Below the pieces are notes generated by a model, which was not told the DNA's origin, did no database searches, and worked only from the letters and a program-made list of their open reading frames with translations. Position numbers and translations under genes: made by a program. 64,000 bases of DNA from Methylophaga muralis (GTDB lineage: Bacteria; Pseudomonadota; Gammaproteobacteria; Nitrosococcales; Methylophagaceae): contig NZ_MCRI01000008.1 in NCBI RefSeq assembly GCF_001720165.1, forward strand, positions 18,892 through 82,891, given 5' to 3'. Positions 27,912 to 36,163 of this stretch are shown here, in pieces; within the stretch, counting starts at the first letter, position 1, and each line of letters starts with the position of its first letter.

Positions 27912-28910
27912 TTAATCCATACGATGTTGAAAACTGACCGCATAAGCCCCCGGTCTAGCTAATAGAATCGGATCCGCTGAAGGCTCTATTCCTTCTGGTA
28001 AAGCCAGTGGATTAAACATAGTGGCTTTTTCATACTCTGCAGCATCTGCTTTCGCCGCATAAAGAACAATCCTACCTAACTCAACTATTTGACGATCCTC
28101 TGGCCAAATAATGGTCGCATCATTCACCTCATCACCTGGCTCTGCAACTTGTACGGCTAAACGAAATTCCGCTGGTTGCTGCGGTAATCTTTCACGAATT
28201 TCATTCATCAAATAGTTTTCATTTTGTATTTCCGCATCGGCTTTTTCCAATGTTTTAACACCGTCTAAAGGAGTCACAATATAACGACCATAAACCGATT
28301 CACCATCTGCATTAGTGAATTTAAACGCATTAATACCGTGATATGACAAATTGGCAAAACTGGCTGGAAATGGTTTCGGGTATTCGACAAAGTGTTTGGC
28401 TTTAGGGTTGTCAGCTAAAAATTGTTGGATAGGTTTGGTTTCAGCTTCTGACGTGGCAGAGTCTCTGACTGCTGTGAGCATTTCTAAAAACGCTTCTGGA
28501 GTTGCCACCGGAAAACGCGGTACCGAACTCAATACCATATCGGTATATTCCTCGTCGCCCAGATCAATACGCATCGCCATGCCTTTAGCCAATCCTCTGG
28601 GATCGTTGTCCGCTATGTCGGGAAACCCGGTTGCATTGGAAAAACGTACTACTATCGGAGAGGACTGCTGTTGCAAATGAGCAGCAGAAGTAATTTGTCG
28701 TGCTGAATCAGCAGGATGAAACTCGCCGGTTAGCACCACCCCTTTTGTATGATTAGAACGCAATCCCTCTCTTGGCCCTTTGAATAAATCATGTTGCACA
28801 TCAACAATCTTTTCAACCGTCGATTTTTCTCTTTCTTCAGCTAAAACCGGATTTATGCTGAAACCTAACAACAATGCCAGTGGCAAATACTTCAATGTTT
28901 TAGTAGCCAT
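27912..28910 (-). CDS. Exported catalase-family (SrpA-like) heme peroxidase
   Basis: 332 residues with a signal peptide (LPLALLLGFSINPVLA), so periplasmic. It has the short catalase core: distal His in NHTKGVVLTGEFHP, VVRFSNATGFPDIADNDPRG, KGMAMRIDLGDE, and a proximal-tyrosine motif RPGAYAVSFQHR at the C-terminus. It is much shorter than true catalases (about 480 or more), so it probably acts as a peroxidase or fatty-hydroperoxide enzyme. AGGAG lies upstream of the start at MATKTLK. It is divergent from the TetR regulator, sharing the region with the twin operators. Confidence 0.88.
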   Translation of the reverse strand: MATKTLKYLPLALLLGFSINPVLAEEREKSTVEKIVDVQHDLFKGPREGLRSNHTKGVVLTGEFHPADSARQITSAAHLQQQSSPIVVRFSNATGFPDIADNDPRGLAKGMAMRIDLGDEEYTDMVLSSVPRFPVATPEAFLEMLTAVRDSATSEAETKPIQQFLADNPKAKHFVEYPKPFPASFANLSYHGINAFKFTNADGESVYGRYIVTPLDGVKTLEKADAEIQNENYLMNEIRERLPQQPAEFRLAVQVAEPGDEVNDATIIWPEDRQIVELGRIVLYAAKADAAEYEKATMFNPLALPEGIEPSADPILLARPGAYAVSFQHRMD

Positions 28911-29071
28911 TAATGCTCTCCTTTTTATGAATTCACAGTCTGCTCTGGACATGAAAATTTATATTAAACCTTTATGAGCCTTCTGCATGAACTAAGTTCA
29001 TGCTGATTTAAACACTGCAGCAAAAATTCAGCTGTATTGATTTGGGGTATTTGGCCAAGATTTGCATTTAC

Positions 29072-29086
29072 TAGACGACTGGTCTA
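29072..29086. promoter_or_regulatory. Palindromic operator 1 for the TetR regulator
   Basis: TAGACGACTGGTCTA, an inverted repeat TAGAC-N5-GTCTA. The same element recurs 33 bp downstream (about three helical turns), both preceded by TTTAC. Confidence 0.75.
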
Positions 29087-29104
29087 TTGTTGTAACAAAT
29101 TTAC

Positions 29105-29119
29105 TAGACGACCGGTCTA
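29105..29119. promoter_or_regulatory. Palindromic operator 2 for the TetR regulator
   Basis: TAGACGACCGGTCTA, ending 2 bp before the regulator's ATG. Its position over the start of the gene implies autorepression. Confidence 0.75.
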
Positions 29120-29121
29120 AT

Positions 29122-29709
29122 ATGACAAAAAATGAAACCAGACAATTATTGATTCAAGTAGGCACCGAGGTGATTGGCAGTCATGGGTTCAATCCCACAG
29201 GATTAAATACCGTGCTGAAAACCGCTGATGTACCTAAGGGATCTTTTTATTATTACTTTGCGAGTAAAGAAGATTTTGGCTTGGCCATCATTGATGAATT
29301 CGCTATTGATTATGCCGATAAGATTGCATTTTTCTTGACCAATGAAAGTAGCAGCCCATTACAACGGATTCGTGACTATCTTGAGAACGGACTTGCCACC
29401 ATCCGTGACAATCAATGTAAACGTGGTTGTTTAATAGGTACATTGGGTCAAGAGCTATCCAGCCAGAATGAAACCTTTAGAGTCCGATTGGATCAGGTTT
29501 TTGAGGGTTGGAAACAGCAATTCAGCCATTGCCTGCAACACGCTATTGAATGCGGCGAATTACCAACAACTACTGATACCGAACAGCTTGCTGAGTTTCT
29601 GTTATCGGGATGGCAAGGTGCCATTTTGCGAGCAAAAATGCATTCCAGTATCACCCCCATTCAGGCCTTTATCGATATTGTTTTTGAAAACGTATTGATC
29701 TCTCGCTAA
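29122..29709 (+). CDS. TetR-family transcriptional regulator
   Basis: 195 residues from MTKNETRQLLIQ; an in-frame extension upstream would run through the operators and is rejected. The N-terminal helix-turn-helix has the AcrR/NemR-like GFNPTGLNTVLKTADVPKGS and FYYYFASKEDFGLAII. The C-terminal domain carries a cysteine in QCKRGCLIGTLGQELS, where redox- or electrophile-sensing relatives hold reactive cysteines. Next comes a quinone oxidoreductase gene, as in other electrophile-response operons, so it probably controls that gene, itself and perhaps the divergent mini-catalase. Confidence 0.9.
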   Translation: MTKNETRQLLIQVGTEVIGSHGFNPTGLNTVLKTADVPKGSFYYYFASKEDFGLAIIDEFAIDYADKIAFFLTNESSSPLQRIRDYLENGLATIRDNQCKRGCLIGTLGQELSSQNETFRVRLDQVFEGWKQQFSHCLQHAIECGELPTTTDTEQLAEFLLSGWQGAILRAKMHSSITPIQAFIDIVFENVLISR

Positions 29710-29739
29710 ATCTTATTTTCAAATTTCCGGAGGTGCTTT

Positions 29740-30738
29740 ATGAGCAAAGTCGCTCGTTTCCATCAAACAGGTGGACCAGAAGTAATTCAATTGGACGACA
29801 TGGAGTTGGCTGCGCCCAAAGCAGATGAAGTTCTTATCAGCATCAATACCATTGGTCTTAATCGTGCCGAAGTTATGTTCCGCAGCGGACACTATCTCGA
29901 AACACCAGAACTCCCTGCCCGTTTGGGTTATGAGGCATCGGGCATCATTGAACAGCTTGGTTCCAATGTCAGCCAGTTCAACATCGGCGACAAAGTAAAT
30001 GTCATCCCAGCATTTTCAATGAACCAATACGGCACCTATGCTGAAAAAGCCGTTCTGCCGGTTCATGCCATTGTTAAACAACCCGCTAATGTTTCTGATA
30101 TCGAAGCCGCAGCAATCTGGATGCAATATCTCACAGCATGGGGAGCTTTGATTGACATTGGCCAGCTATCCGTCGGACAAACTCTGTTGATTCCTGCTGC
30201 ATCGAGCAGCGTTGGTCTTGCCGCGATTCAGATCGCCAATCAGGTTGGCGCTATCCCAGTTGCCATTACCCGAACCTCAGCTAAAAAAGCCCTGTTAGAA
30301 CAATATGGTGCAAAACATGTCATTGTTAGTGAAACCGACAAAATAGCCAAACAAGTTCAACTTATAACCAATGGAAAAGGCGCAGATATGGTATTTGATC
30401 CCGTCGCCGGACCAGCCATAAATGAATTAGCAGATGCTTGCGGCCGCTTTGCACAATTGTTTATCTATGGTGTACTGGATACAGAAGCTACGCCTTTCCC
30501 GTTATTCGCCGCGTTAAGCAAAGGTCTGACAGTTCGTGGTTATACGCTGTTTGAAATCACTCAAGATTCTCAGCGCCTGCAACACGGCATCGAATTTATT
30601 AATAACGGTCTGGCATCAGGCCACCTGAAACCAGTCATCGCTAAAACCTTTACGCTGGATAACATTGTTGCTGCTCATCAGTATATGGAATCCAATCAAC
30701 AAATCGGCAAAATCGTTGTTACCACGAATAACGCCTAA
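29740..30738 (+). CDS. Zinc-independent quinone oxidoreductase (MDR superfamily)
   Basis: 332 residues. GroES-like N-terminal half (EVLISINTIGLNRAEVMFRSG, PARLGYEASGIIEQLGSNV) and a Rossmann half with IPAASSSVGLAAIQIANQVG, the NADPH site with serine in place of the usual glycines. The structural and catalytic zinc cysteines of alcohol dehydrogenases are absent. It probably reduces quinones or reactive carbonyls with NADPH. It lies 30 bp after the TetR gene with an excellent GGAGG ribosome site, so the two form an operon. Confidence 0.88.
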   Translation: MSKVARFHQTGGPEVIQLDDMELAAPKADEVLISINTIGLNRAEVMFRSGHYLETPELPARLGYEASGIIEQLGSNVSQFNIGDKVNVIPAFSMNQYGTYAEKAVLPVHAIVKQPANVSDIEAAAIWMQYLTAWGALIDIGQLSVGQTLLIPAASSSVGLAAIQIANQVGAIPVAITRTSAKKALLEQYGAKHVIVSETDKIAKQVQLITNGKGADMVFDPVAGPAINELADACGRFAQLFIYGVLDTEATPFPLFAALSKGLTVRGYTLFEITQDSQRLQHGIEFINNGLASGHLKPVIAKTFTLDNIVAAHQYMESNQQIGKIVVTTNNA

Positions 30739-30765
30739 TCGTTTATCTCAATGGAGAACGCCACT

Positions 30766-32700
30766 ATGAAGTTCACTCTCAAGACTCTCAATACTTTAAC
30801 GCTCGCCTCGTTAGGCTTAATCAGCACCGCCAGTTTTGCCGGTGCAGCCGATGTCGAAAAAAACCTGCATAAACTCAATGTGCCTGATGGCTTTAAAGTT
30901 GAAGTTTATGCTGAAGTACCGGGTGCACGCCAAATGGCTCTCGGACAATCCACCGGCACCGTATTTGTTGGCACGCGTGGCTCTAAAGTCTATGCTGTAG
31001 TTGATCGCAATAAAGATCGCAAAGCCGACGAAGTGGTCACCATTCTGGATGATCTAAAAGTTGGCAACGGCGTCGCCATGTATCAGGGCAATTTATATGT
31101 GGCAGAGCAGAACCGCATTGCACGTTATGCCGCCCCCGGCTTTGATCTGACTTTGCCTTTCAAAGAAATGCGCGAAGTGATTTATGAAGATCTGCCAGAC
31201 AAAGCCCATCATGGCTGGCGCTATATTGATTTCGGACCAGATGGCAAACTCTATGTCACTGTCGGTGCGCCTTGTAATATCTGCGATGTCGAAGGCATGG
31301 AAGCAACCATTATCCGGATGAACCCGGATGGCAGCGAAGCAGAAATTTATGCCGAAGGCATTCGTAACTCTGTCGGCATGGACTTCCAACCTGAAACCGG
31401 CGTGTTGTATTTCACCGATAACGGTGGCGATATGCTGGGTGATGATATTCCACCTGAAGAGTTAAATGCTGCACCTGAAAAAGGCCTGCATTTTGGTTTT
31501 CCGTATTACGTCGGTGGTGATACCCAGCATGATGACTGGAAAGACAAAACGCCACCCAAAGACGTTACGTTTCCGGTTGCAGAATTTCAGGCACACACTG
31601 CTGGGCTAGGAATGAAGTTTTATACAGGCAATATGTTCCCGGAAGACTTTAAAGGTGATGTGATTATTGCTCAGCACGGTTCATGGAACCGCACAGAACC
31701 GGTTGGCTATCAGTTAATGCGGGTGACGTTTGACGACAATAATCAGGTCAGCGGCCAGGAAACCTTTATTGACGGCTGGTTACAAGATGGCGAAGCCTGG
31801 GGTCGTCCGACCGACGTATTGCAATTGCCCGATGGTTCAGTGCTAGTTTCAGATGATTTTAATGGCGTGATTTACCGGGTTAGTTATGGTGAAGAAGCTG
31901 CTACAAGCAAAACTGCAACGCATTCAACCAAAACAATTGAAGGTCTGGTAATGCCAGAATCGGCTATCGCTCATCCGGATGGTCGTGTTTTTGTCACCGA
32001 AATCGGCGAGTTTGGTAAACAAGGTGATGGCAAAGTCACTATTGTAAACACTGATGGCAGCACTGAAACGCTGGTCGATGGCCTTAATGATCCCAAAGGC
32101 ATCGATATGTTTAACAACATATTGTATGTCGCCGATGTTGATCAACTGGTCAAAATCAGTCTCGATGGTCAGCACGAAGTGATCGTTGAAGCTGATGGAT
32201 TCCCCGGCAAACCGGTGTTCCTCAATGACGTTGAAATCGACGGTCATGGCAATATCTATGTATCCGACAGTGGTGATGATGACGGCAAACATGCCGGTAT
32301 TTATCTGATCAATACTGAAGGCAAAGTCAGCGAAATCATCAATGCTAAATCTGGCATTAAACGTCCTAATGGTCTGCTGATGGATGGTTATAACAAAATG
32401 CTGGTAGCAGACTTTGGCACCGGTGATTTGTTTCAGCTGGATATTGCTGCTGCCAAAGCCACCAAAGTGAACAGTGGATTCGGTGGTGCAGATGGTCTGG
32501 TCCGGGATACCGATGGGTTTCTCTATATCAGTGATTGGGCAAATGGCAAGGTTTGGCAATTAAATGAGCCCAAAGCTACACCACAACTTATCACCGACGA
32601 ATATGAATCTGCAGCTGATATCGCCTTATCAGCAGATGGCAAACATATTCTGATGCCCGATATGAAAGCCGGAAAACTGTATTTCCTGCCGATTAAGTAA
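30766..32700 (+). CDS. Exported two-propeller dehydrogenase, sorbosone-dehydrogenase-like plus SMP-30/NHL
   Basis: 644 residues with a signal peptide (LGLISTASFAGA). Residues about 30-370 match the PQQ-dependent glucose/sorbosone dehydrogenase propeller (DGFKVEVYAEVPGARQMA, HHGWRYIDFGPDGKLYVTVG, IIAQHGSWNRTEPVGYQ). Residues about 385-640 form a second, SMP-30/NHL-type propeller with repeated YVSDSGDDDGKH-like and ISDWANGKVWQL blades. It probably oxidises a sugar or aldehyde in the periplasm; the fusion makes the substrate uncertain. GGAG precedes the start, 28 bp after the oxidoreductase gene. Confidence 0.83.
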   Translation: MKFTLKTLNTLTLASLGLISTASFAGAADVEKNLHKLNVPDGFKVEVYAEVPGARQMALGQSTGTVFVGTRGSKVYAVVDRNKDRKADEVVTILDDLKVGNGVAMYQGNLYVAEQNRIARYAAPGFDLTLPFKEMREVIYEDLPDKAHHGWRYIDFGPDGKLYVTVGAPCNICDVEGMEATIIRMNPDGSEAEIYAEGIRNSVGMDFQPETGVLYFTDNGGDMLGDDIPPEELNAAPEKGLHFGFPYYVGGDTQHDDWKDKTPPKDVTFPVAEFQAHTAGLGMKFYTGNMFPEDFKGDVIIAQHGSWNRTEPVGYQLMRVTFDDNNQVSGQETFIDGWLQDGEAWGRPTDVLQLPDGSVLVSDDFNGVIYRVSYGEEAATSKTATHSTKTIEGLVMPESAIAHPDGRVFVTEIGEFGKQGDGKVTIVNTDGSTETLVDGLNDPKGIDMFNNILYVADVDQLVKISLDGQHEVIVEADGFPGKPVFLNDVEIDGHGNIYVSDSGDDDGKHAGIYLINTEGKVSEIINAKSGIKRPNGLLMDGYNKMLVADFGTGDLFQLDIAAAKATKVNSGFGGADGLVRDTDGFLYISDWANGKVWQLNEPKATPQLITDEYESAADIALSADGKHILMPDMKAGKLYFLPIK

Positions 32701-32718
32701 ATTTAATCAAAGCAATCA

Positions 32719-32746
32719 AAAAGCCGGGATGATTCCCGGCTTTTTT
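32719..32746 (+). terminator. Bidirectional intrinsic terminator
   Basis: AAGCCGGGA and TCCCGGCTT form a strong stem followed by six T on the plus strand and preceded by a short A run. It ends the TetR-oxidoreductase-dehydrogenase operon and, from the other side, the NarK-kinase transcript of the nitrate locus. Confidence 0.87.
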
Positions 32747-32802
32747 GTATCTCGGCTGTTAAAGGTTGGTCAGCTTGAATTCCAGCTTTAAGGCTGATTT
32801 GA

Positions 32803-34515
32803 TTAGCCCACTAAAAGATAAAGCAATATCAGATTAAACAGCACACTTAAAATAGTGAGTGTTTGCCAGAACCGAAGCGGATGACGTTCAATCAATGGAA
32901 CATATTCATCTTGTAAAAATGCCGGGTTGGGTTTTGTCAGGTCTGTTTGCAGCTCGGATAAAACTTCATAACGGCGCTGCGGATTAAGCTGAACGGATTT
33001 TTGAATGGCTTTATCCACCCATACCGGGATATCTGCTTGCAATTGGGTTAATGATTGATAATTCAGTCGACTTAAGTGTTGTCGATTGATGGCTTTTTCA
33101 AAATGTTTTCCATAAGGCAATTGGCCACTGAGCAGGTTATAAATAATTGAACCTAAGGCAAACTGATCGGCTTGCACCCCCGCCTGTTCCCCCAATAGAT
33201 ATTCTGGCGCGGTATATTCTCTGGTGCCGAGTAATGTTTTGCGTTCTATCGGCGAGACGACATCAGCAATACCGGCGATGCGGGTAGAACCAAAATCAAT
33301 AATTTTCACCACGCCTTCATCACTGAGCATGATATTGCCGGGTTTGAGATCCTGATGCAGCATATCCAGCCGATGAAAGGCTCTTAATCCTGAGATAAGT
33401 TGTGGCACTATCTGCCGGACTTCATTCAGACTTAATGGTCCTTCATCATCCAGTTTCTGTTGCAAGGTTTTACCTGCCACATACTCCATCACATAATAAA
33501 GAAACCGCCGTGGACGCTGCTGCTCAACAATACGAACCACATGGGCATTATCAATTCGTCGACCAATCCACTCTTCCAGCTGGAAACGTTCCAGATACGC
33601 CGGATCATCTTCAAAATTCACTGATGGGGTTTTTAACACCACTTTCTGTTTAGTTTCGGTATCAATCGCCAGATACAACTGACTGGTGGAACTGGCATGT
33701 AGCTCACGTAATACCCGATAACCATCAAGGATCACGCCTTCATAGAGTTCCGGAGGAAACGGTAACGCCGTCAGCCGTGCATAAACTTCATCCACTTTAG
33801 GCTCTGCCAGCTCATCTATAGAAAACAGTTGGCAGCTGACATTGTCATGGCTGCCATTCTGCAATGCCAATTCGCATAATGCTTTGGCAGATTGCTCAAG
33901 ATCTTGCTGCTGAGTTAACTGTTGTTTGATGACGCTATCGGCAACAAACTCGTAAACACCGTCGGTCATCAATATAAAAACATCGCCCCGCTCAACGCTG
34001 AGGTTTTTGTAATCAATTTCCAGAGCGTAATCAACTCCTAGCGCCCGACCCAGATACTCTTTTCCTTCATCGAGTTTAATACGGTGATCTTGAGTCAGTT
34101 GCTCCAGCGAATTATTGCGAAACAGATAGATACGGGCATCGCCAACATGAAACAGATGGGCAGTAACTGATTTGATAATGACTGCCGAAAAGGTAGTAGC
34201 AAAGCCCCGCGACATTTCTCGAAACTGATGACTTTGCCCACACAGCCAGACATTAATCGCTGTTAGAACTTTGCCACCGGATTGTTTAACCGACCAAGTA
34301 TCTGGCGTACTGAAATAATCCGCTGTAAACCCTTTGATAGCGGCATGACTGGCTTCGCGAGCCTGCTCGCTGCTGCTGATACCATCAGCAATCGCGCAGA
34401 TGGCACCTTTACTCTCCAGCAGCAAGCTATTCTCCGGGGCATAAAAACCAATCGCATCCTGATTTTCGGCTTTTACACCCGCATGAGAATATTGTCCGCA
34501 ACGGACTTTCAGCAT
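32803..34515 (-). CDS. Bifunctional PP2C phosphatase / Ser-Thr protein kinase, membrane-anchored
   Basis: 570 residues. The N-terminal PP2C domain (about 1-240) has ICAIADGISSS, HVGDARIYLF, LMTDGVYEFV and DNVSCQLFS metal-site motifs. The kinase domain (about 265-530) has the ATP lysine in KQKVVLKTPSV, HQDLKPGN catalytic loop and DFGSTRIAG. One C-terminal helix (WQTLTILSVLFNLILLYLLVG) anchors it with the catalytic parts in the cytoplasm. Such fusions are known in bacterial nitrate-assimilation clusters, but the substrate is unclear. It lies 17 bp after narK and is the last gene of that transcript. Confidence 0.92.
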   Translation of the reverse strand: MLKVRCGQYSHAGVKAENQDAIGFYAPENSLLLESKGAICAIADGISSSEQAREASHAAIKGFTADYFSTPDTWSVKQSGGKVLTAINVWLCGQSHQFREMSRGFATTFSAVIIKSVTAHLFHVGDARIYLFRNNSLEQLTQDHRIKLDEGKEYLGRALGVDYALEIDYKNLSVERGDVFILMTDGVYEFVADSVIKQQLTQQQDLEQSAKALCELALQNGSHDNVSCQLFSIDELAEPKVDEVYARLTALPFPPELYEGVILDGYRVLRELHASSTSQLYLAIDTETKQKVVLKTPSVNFEDDPAYLERFQLEEWIGRRIDNAHVVRIVEQQRPRRFLYYVMEYVAGKTLQQKLDDEGPLSLNEVRQIVPQLISGLRAFHRLDMLHQDLKPGNIMLSDEGVVKIIDFGSTRIAGIADVVSPIERKTLLGTREYTAPEYLLGEQAGVQADQFALGSIIYNLLSGQLPYGKHFEKAINRQHLSRLNYQSLTQLQADIPVWVDKAIQKSVQLNPQRRYEVLSELQTDLTKPNPAFLQDEYVPLIERHPLRFWQTLTILSVLFNLILLYLLVG

Positions 34516-34531
34516 GGTCCTTATCCCGTTA

Positions 34532-35998
34532 TCAATGCACGTCGATCATTTGCACGGTACCATCCGGCAACACTTCTGCCATCTGGCCGCGAGGCTCATC
34601 CATAAACTGCACAATAACCAAGGTCACTAACGCTGTTGCAGCAATCACCCAGAAAAACAATTGAGCCGACACGACTGAAAGTACCGTCAAAAACAACAAG
34701 GCTCCGACATTACCATAAGCACCCGCCATTCCGGCAATTTGTCCGGTCAAACGACGTTGCACTAATGGTACGACTGCAAACACAGCACCCTCACCTGCCT
34801 GCACAAAAAACGAACAGCACATGGTTGCCAATACGGCTAACACAATAAACCATTCTGGGGTGATCAATCCCATAACAAAATAGCCAACCGCCAGACCCGC
34901 CAGACAAATGGTCAACGTCAGTTTACGGCCCAATTTATCACTGAAATAACCACCCGTTGGTCGTGACACCAGATTCATAAAGGCAAATCCTGATGCCAGT
35001 AAACCGGCCTGCACTACAGTGATATTGAATGTTTCACTGAAAAACAATGGCAACATTGACACCACCGCCAGCTCAGAACCAAAAGTCGCCAGATAGGCCA
35101 TATTCAGTACCGCGACCTGCTTGAATTTGTAACGATGAATCTCTGGAACCGGTGTATGGAAGATGGATTTGTTGACCTGATAGATATGATAAAGCTGATA
35201 CAAAAACAATAAGACCAATCCACCATAAATCATCATCGTTACCGACTCGGAAAGCAAGGAGACCCCATTAGGCGATAGTTTCCATGCCAGCAATCCCAAG
35301 GCACCATACATCGGAATGGTCATCAGGATTAACAATAAAAAATCACCTTTACTGGTCACTTCCATCGCCCCGGATTTTTTCGGTTTGAAATAAGTAGAGC
35401 CTTTAGGTGTATCGGAAACGCTGTTGTAGTAAATAAACGCATAAACCAAAGCAATAAAGCCGGTTAGAGCCACTGCATAACGCCAGCCTTCATCACCACC
35501 AAACATTAATGCAATAGTTGGCAGACTCATCGCTGCCGCAGCTGAACCGAAATTACCCCAGCCACCGTAAATACCTTCTGCCAGACCAACTTGTTTGGCC
35601 GGAAACCATTCTGAAATCATCCGAATGCCGATAACAAACCCTGCCCCAACAAAACCCAGTAAAAACCGTGCTAATGCCATTTGTTCGAAACTGTCTGCGA
35701 TTGCAAAAAAGAAACACAACATACTGGATATGCCCAGCAGCATTGAGTACATGATTTTAGGACCGTATTTGTCCACCAACATGCCGACTACAATTCGGGC
35801 TGGAATGGTCAATGCGACATTGAGAATCAGAAGGGTTTTTATTTGCTGGTCGGTCAGGCCAAGGGTTTCTTTGATAGAAACCAATAAGGGTGCGTGGTTA
35901 AACCAGACCACAAAACTGATAAAAAAGGCCATCCAGCTGAGATGTAAGATGCGGCTGTTACCGCTGAAGGATAAAAATTTTAAATTAGATGCAGACAT
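34532..35998 (-). CDS. narK: Nitrate/nitrite MFS transporter, NarK/NasA type
   Basis: 488 residues with about 12 membrane helices. Nitrate-porter signatures are [16 protein letters not shown] and [19 protein letters not shown], with MFS motif [10 protein letters not shown]. The position in an assimilatory cluster suggests nitrate import (NasA-like) rather than respiratory exchange. An extended loop near residues 210-300 separates the two halves. It has its own sigma-54-type promoter, an NtrC-type palindrome and a hairpin-rich leader. Confidence 0.93.
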   Translation of the reverse strand: MSASNLKFLSFSGNSRILHLSWMAFFISFVVWFNHAPLLVSIKETLGLTDQQIKTLLILNVALTIPARIVVGMLVDKYGPKIMYSMLLGISSMLCFFFAIADSFEQMALARFLLGFVGAGFVIGIRMISEWFPAKQVGLAEGIYGGWGNFGSAAAAMSLPTIALMFGGDEGWRYAVALTGFIALVYAFIYYNSVSDTPKGSTYFKPKKSGAMEVTSKGDFLLLILMTIPMYGALGLLAWKLSPNGVSLLSESVTMMIYGGLVLLFLYQLYHIYQVNKSIFHTPVPEIHRYKFKQVAVLNMAYLATFGSELAVVSMLPLFFSETFNITVVQAGLLASGFAFMNLVSRPTGGYFSDKLGRKLTLTICLAGLAVGYFVMGLITPEWFIVLAVLATMCCSFFVQAGEGAVFAVVPLVQRRLTGQIAGMAGAYGNVGALLFLTVLSVVSAQLFFWVIAATALVTLVIVQFMDEPRGQMAEVLPDGTVQMIDVH

Positions 35999-36001
35999 GG
36001 A

Positions 36002-36037
36002 GTTCTCGCTTCAGAACATTTGACCAACATTGGTCAA
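36002..36037 (-). promoter_or_regulatory. narK leader with two hexaloop hairpins, the second over the ribosome site
   Basis: On the minus strand TTGACC-AATGTT-GGTCAA (36020-36037) is a 6-bp stem with a six-base loop having A at position 1 and G at position 4. GTTCT-GAAGCG-AGAAC (36002-36017) is a 5-bp stem with a six-base loop, ending 3 bases before the narK AUG. ANTAR proteins bind paired hairpins of this geometry, though the second loop begins with G, not A, and the predicted sigma-54 start would trim the first stem. Confidence 0.45.
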
Positions 36038-36043
36038 CGGCTT

Positions 36044-36060
36044 AAGCGGGAACTGTGCCA
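36044..36060 (-). promoter_or_regulatory. Sigma-54-type promoter of narK
   Basis: TGGCACAGTTCCCGCTT on the minus strand has GG and GC separated by exactly 10 bases. The -24 half is consensus (TGGCAC); the -12 half (CCGCTT) is weaker than TTGCA. The predicted start is near 36034. Confidence 0.65.
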
Positions 36061-36142
36061 ACTTATAAGTTATTGATTTAACTATTGTTGACCACTTTAA
36101 ACAAGTATCTAATGCACTTATTTAAATCAAATTAGTGCTTAG

Positions 36143-36159
36143 CGCACCATGGCTGTGCA
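36143..36159. promoter_or_regulatory. NtrC-type binding palindrome upstream of narK
   Basis: GCACCATGGCTGTGC (36144-36158) matches the NtrC core GCAC-N7-GTGC and lies about 115 bp upstream of the predicted narK start, the usual enhancer distance. Confidence 0.6.
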
Positions 36160-36163
36160 TGGT

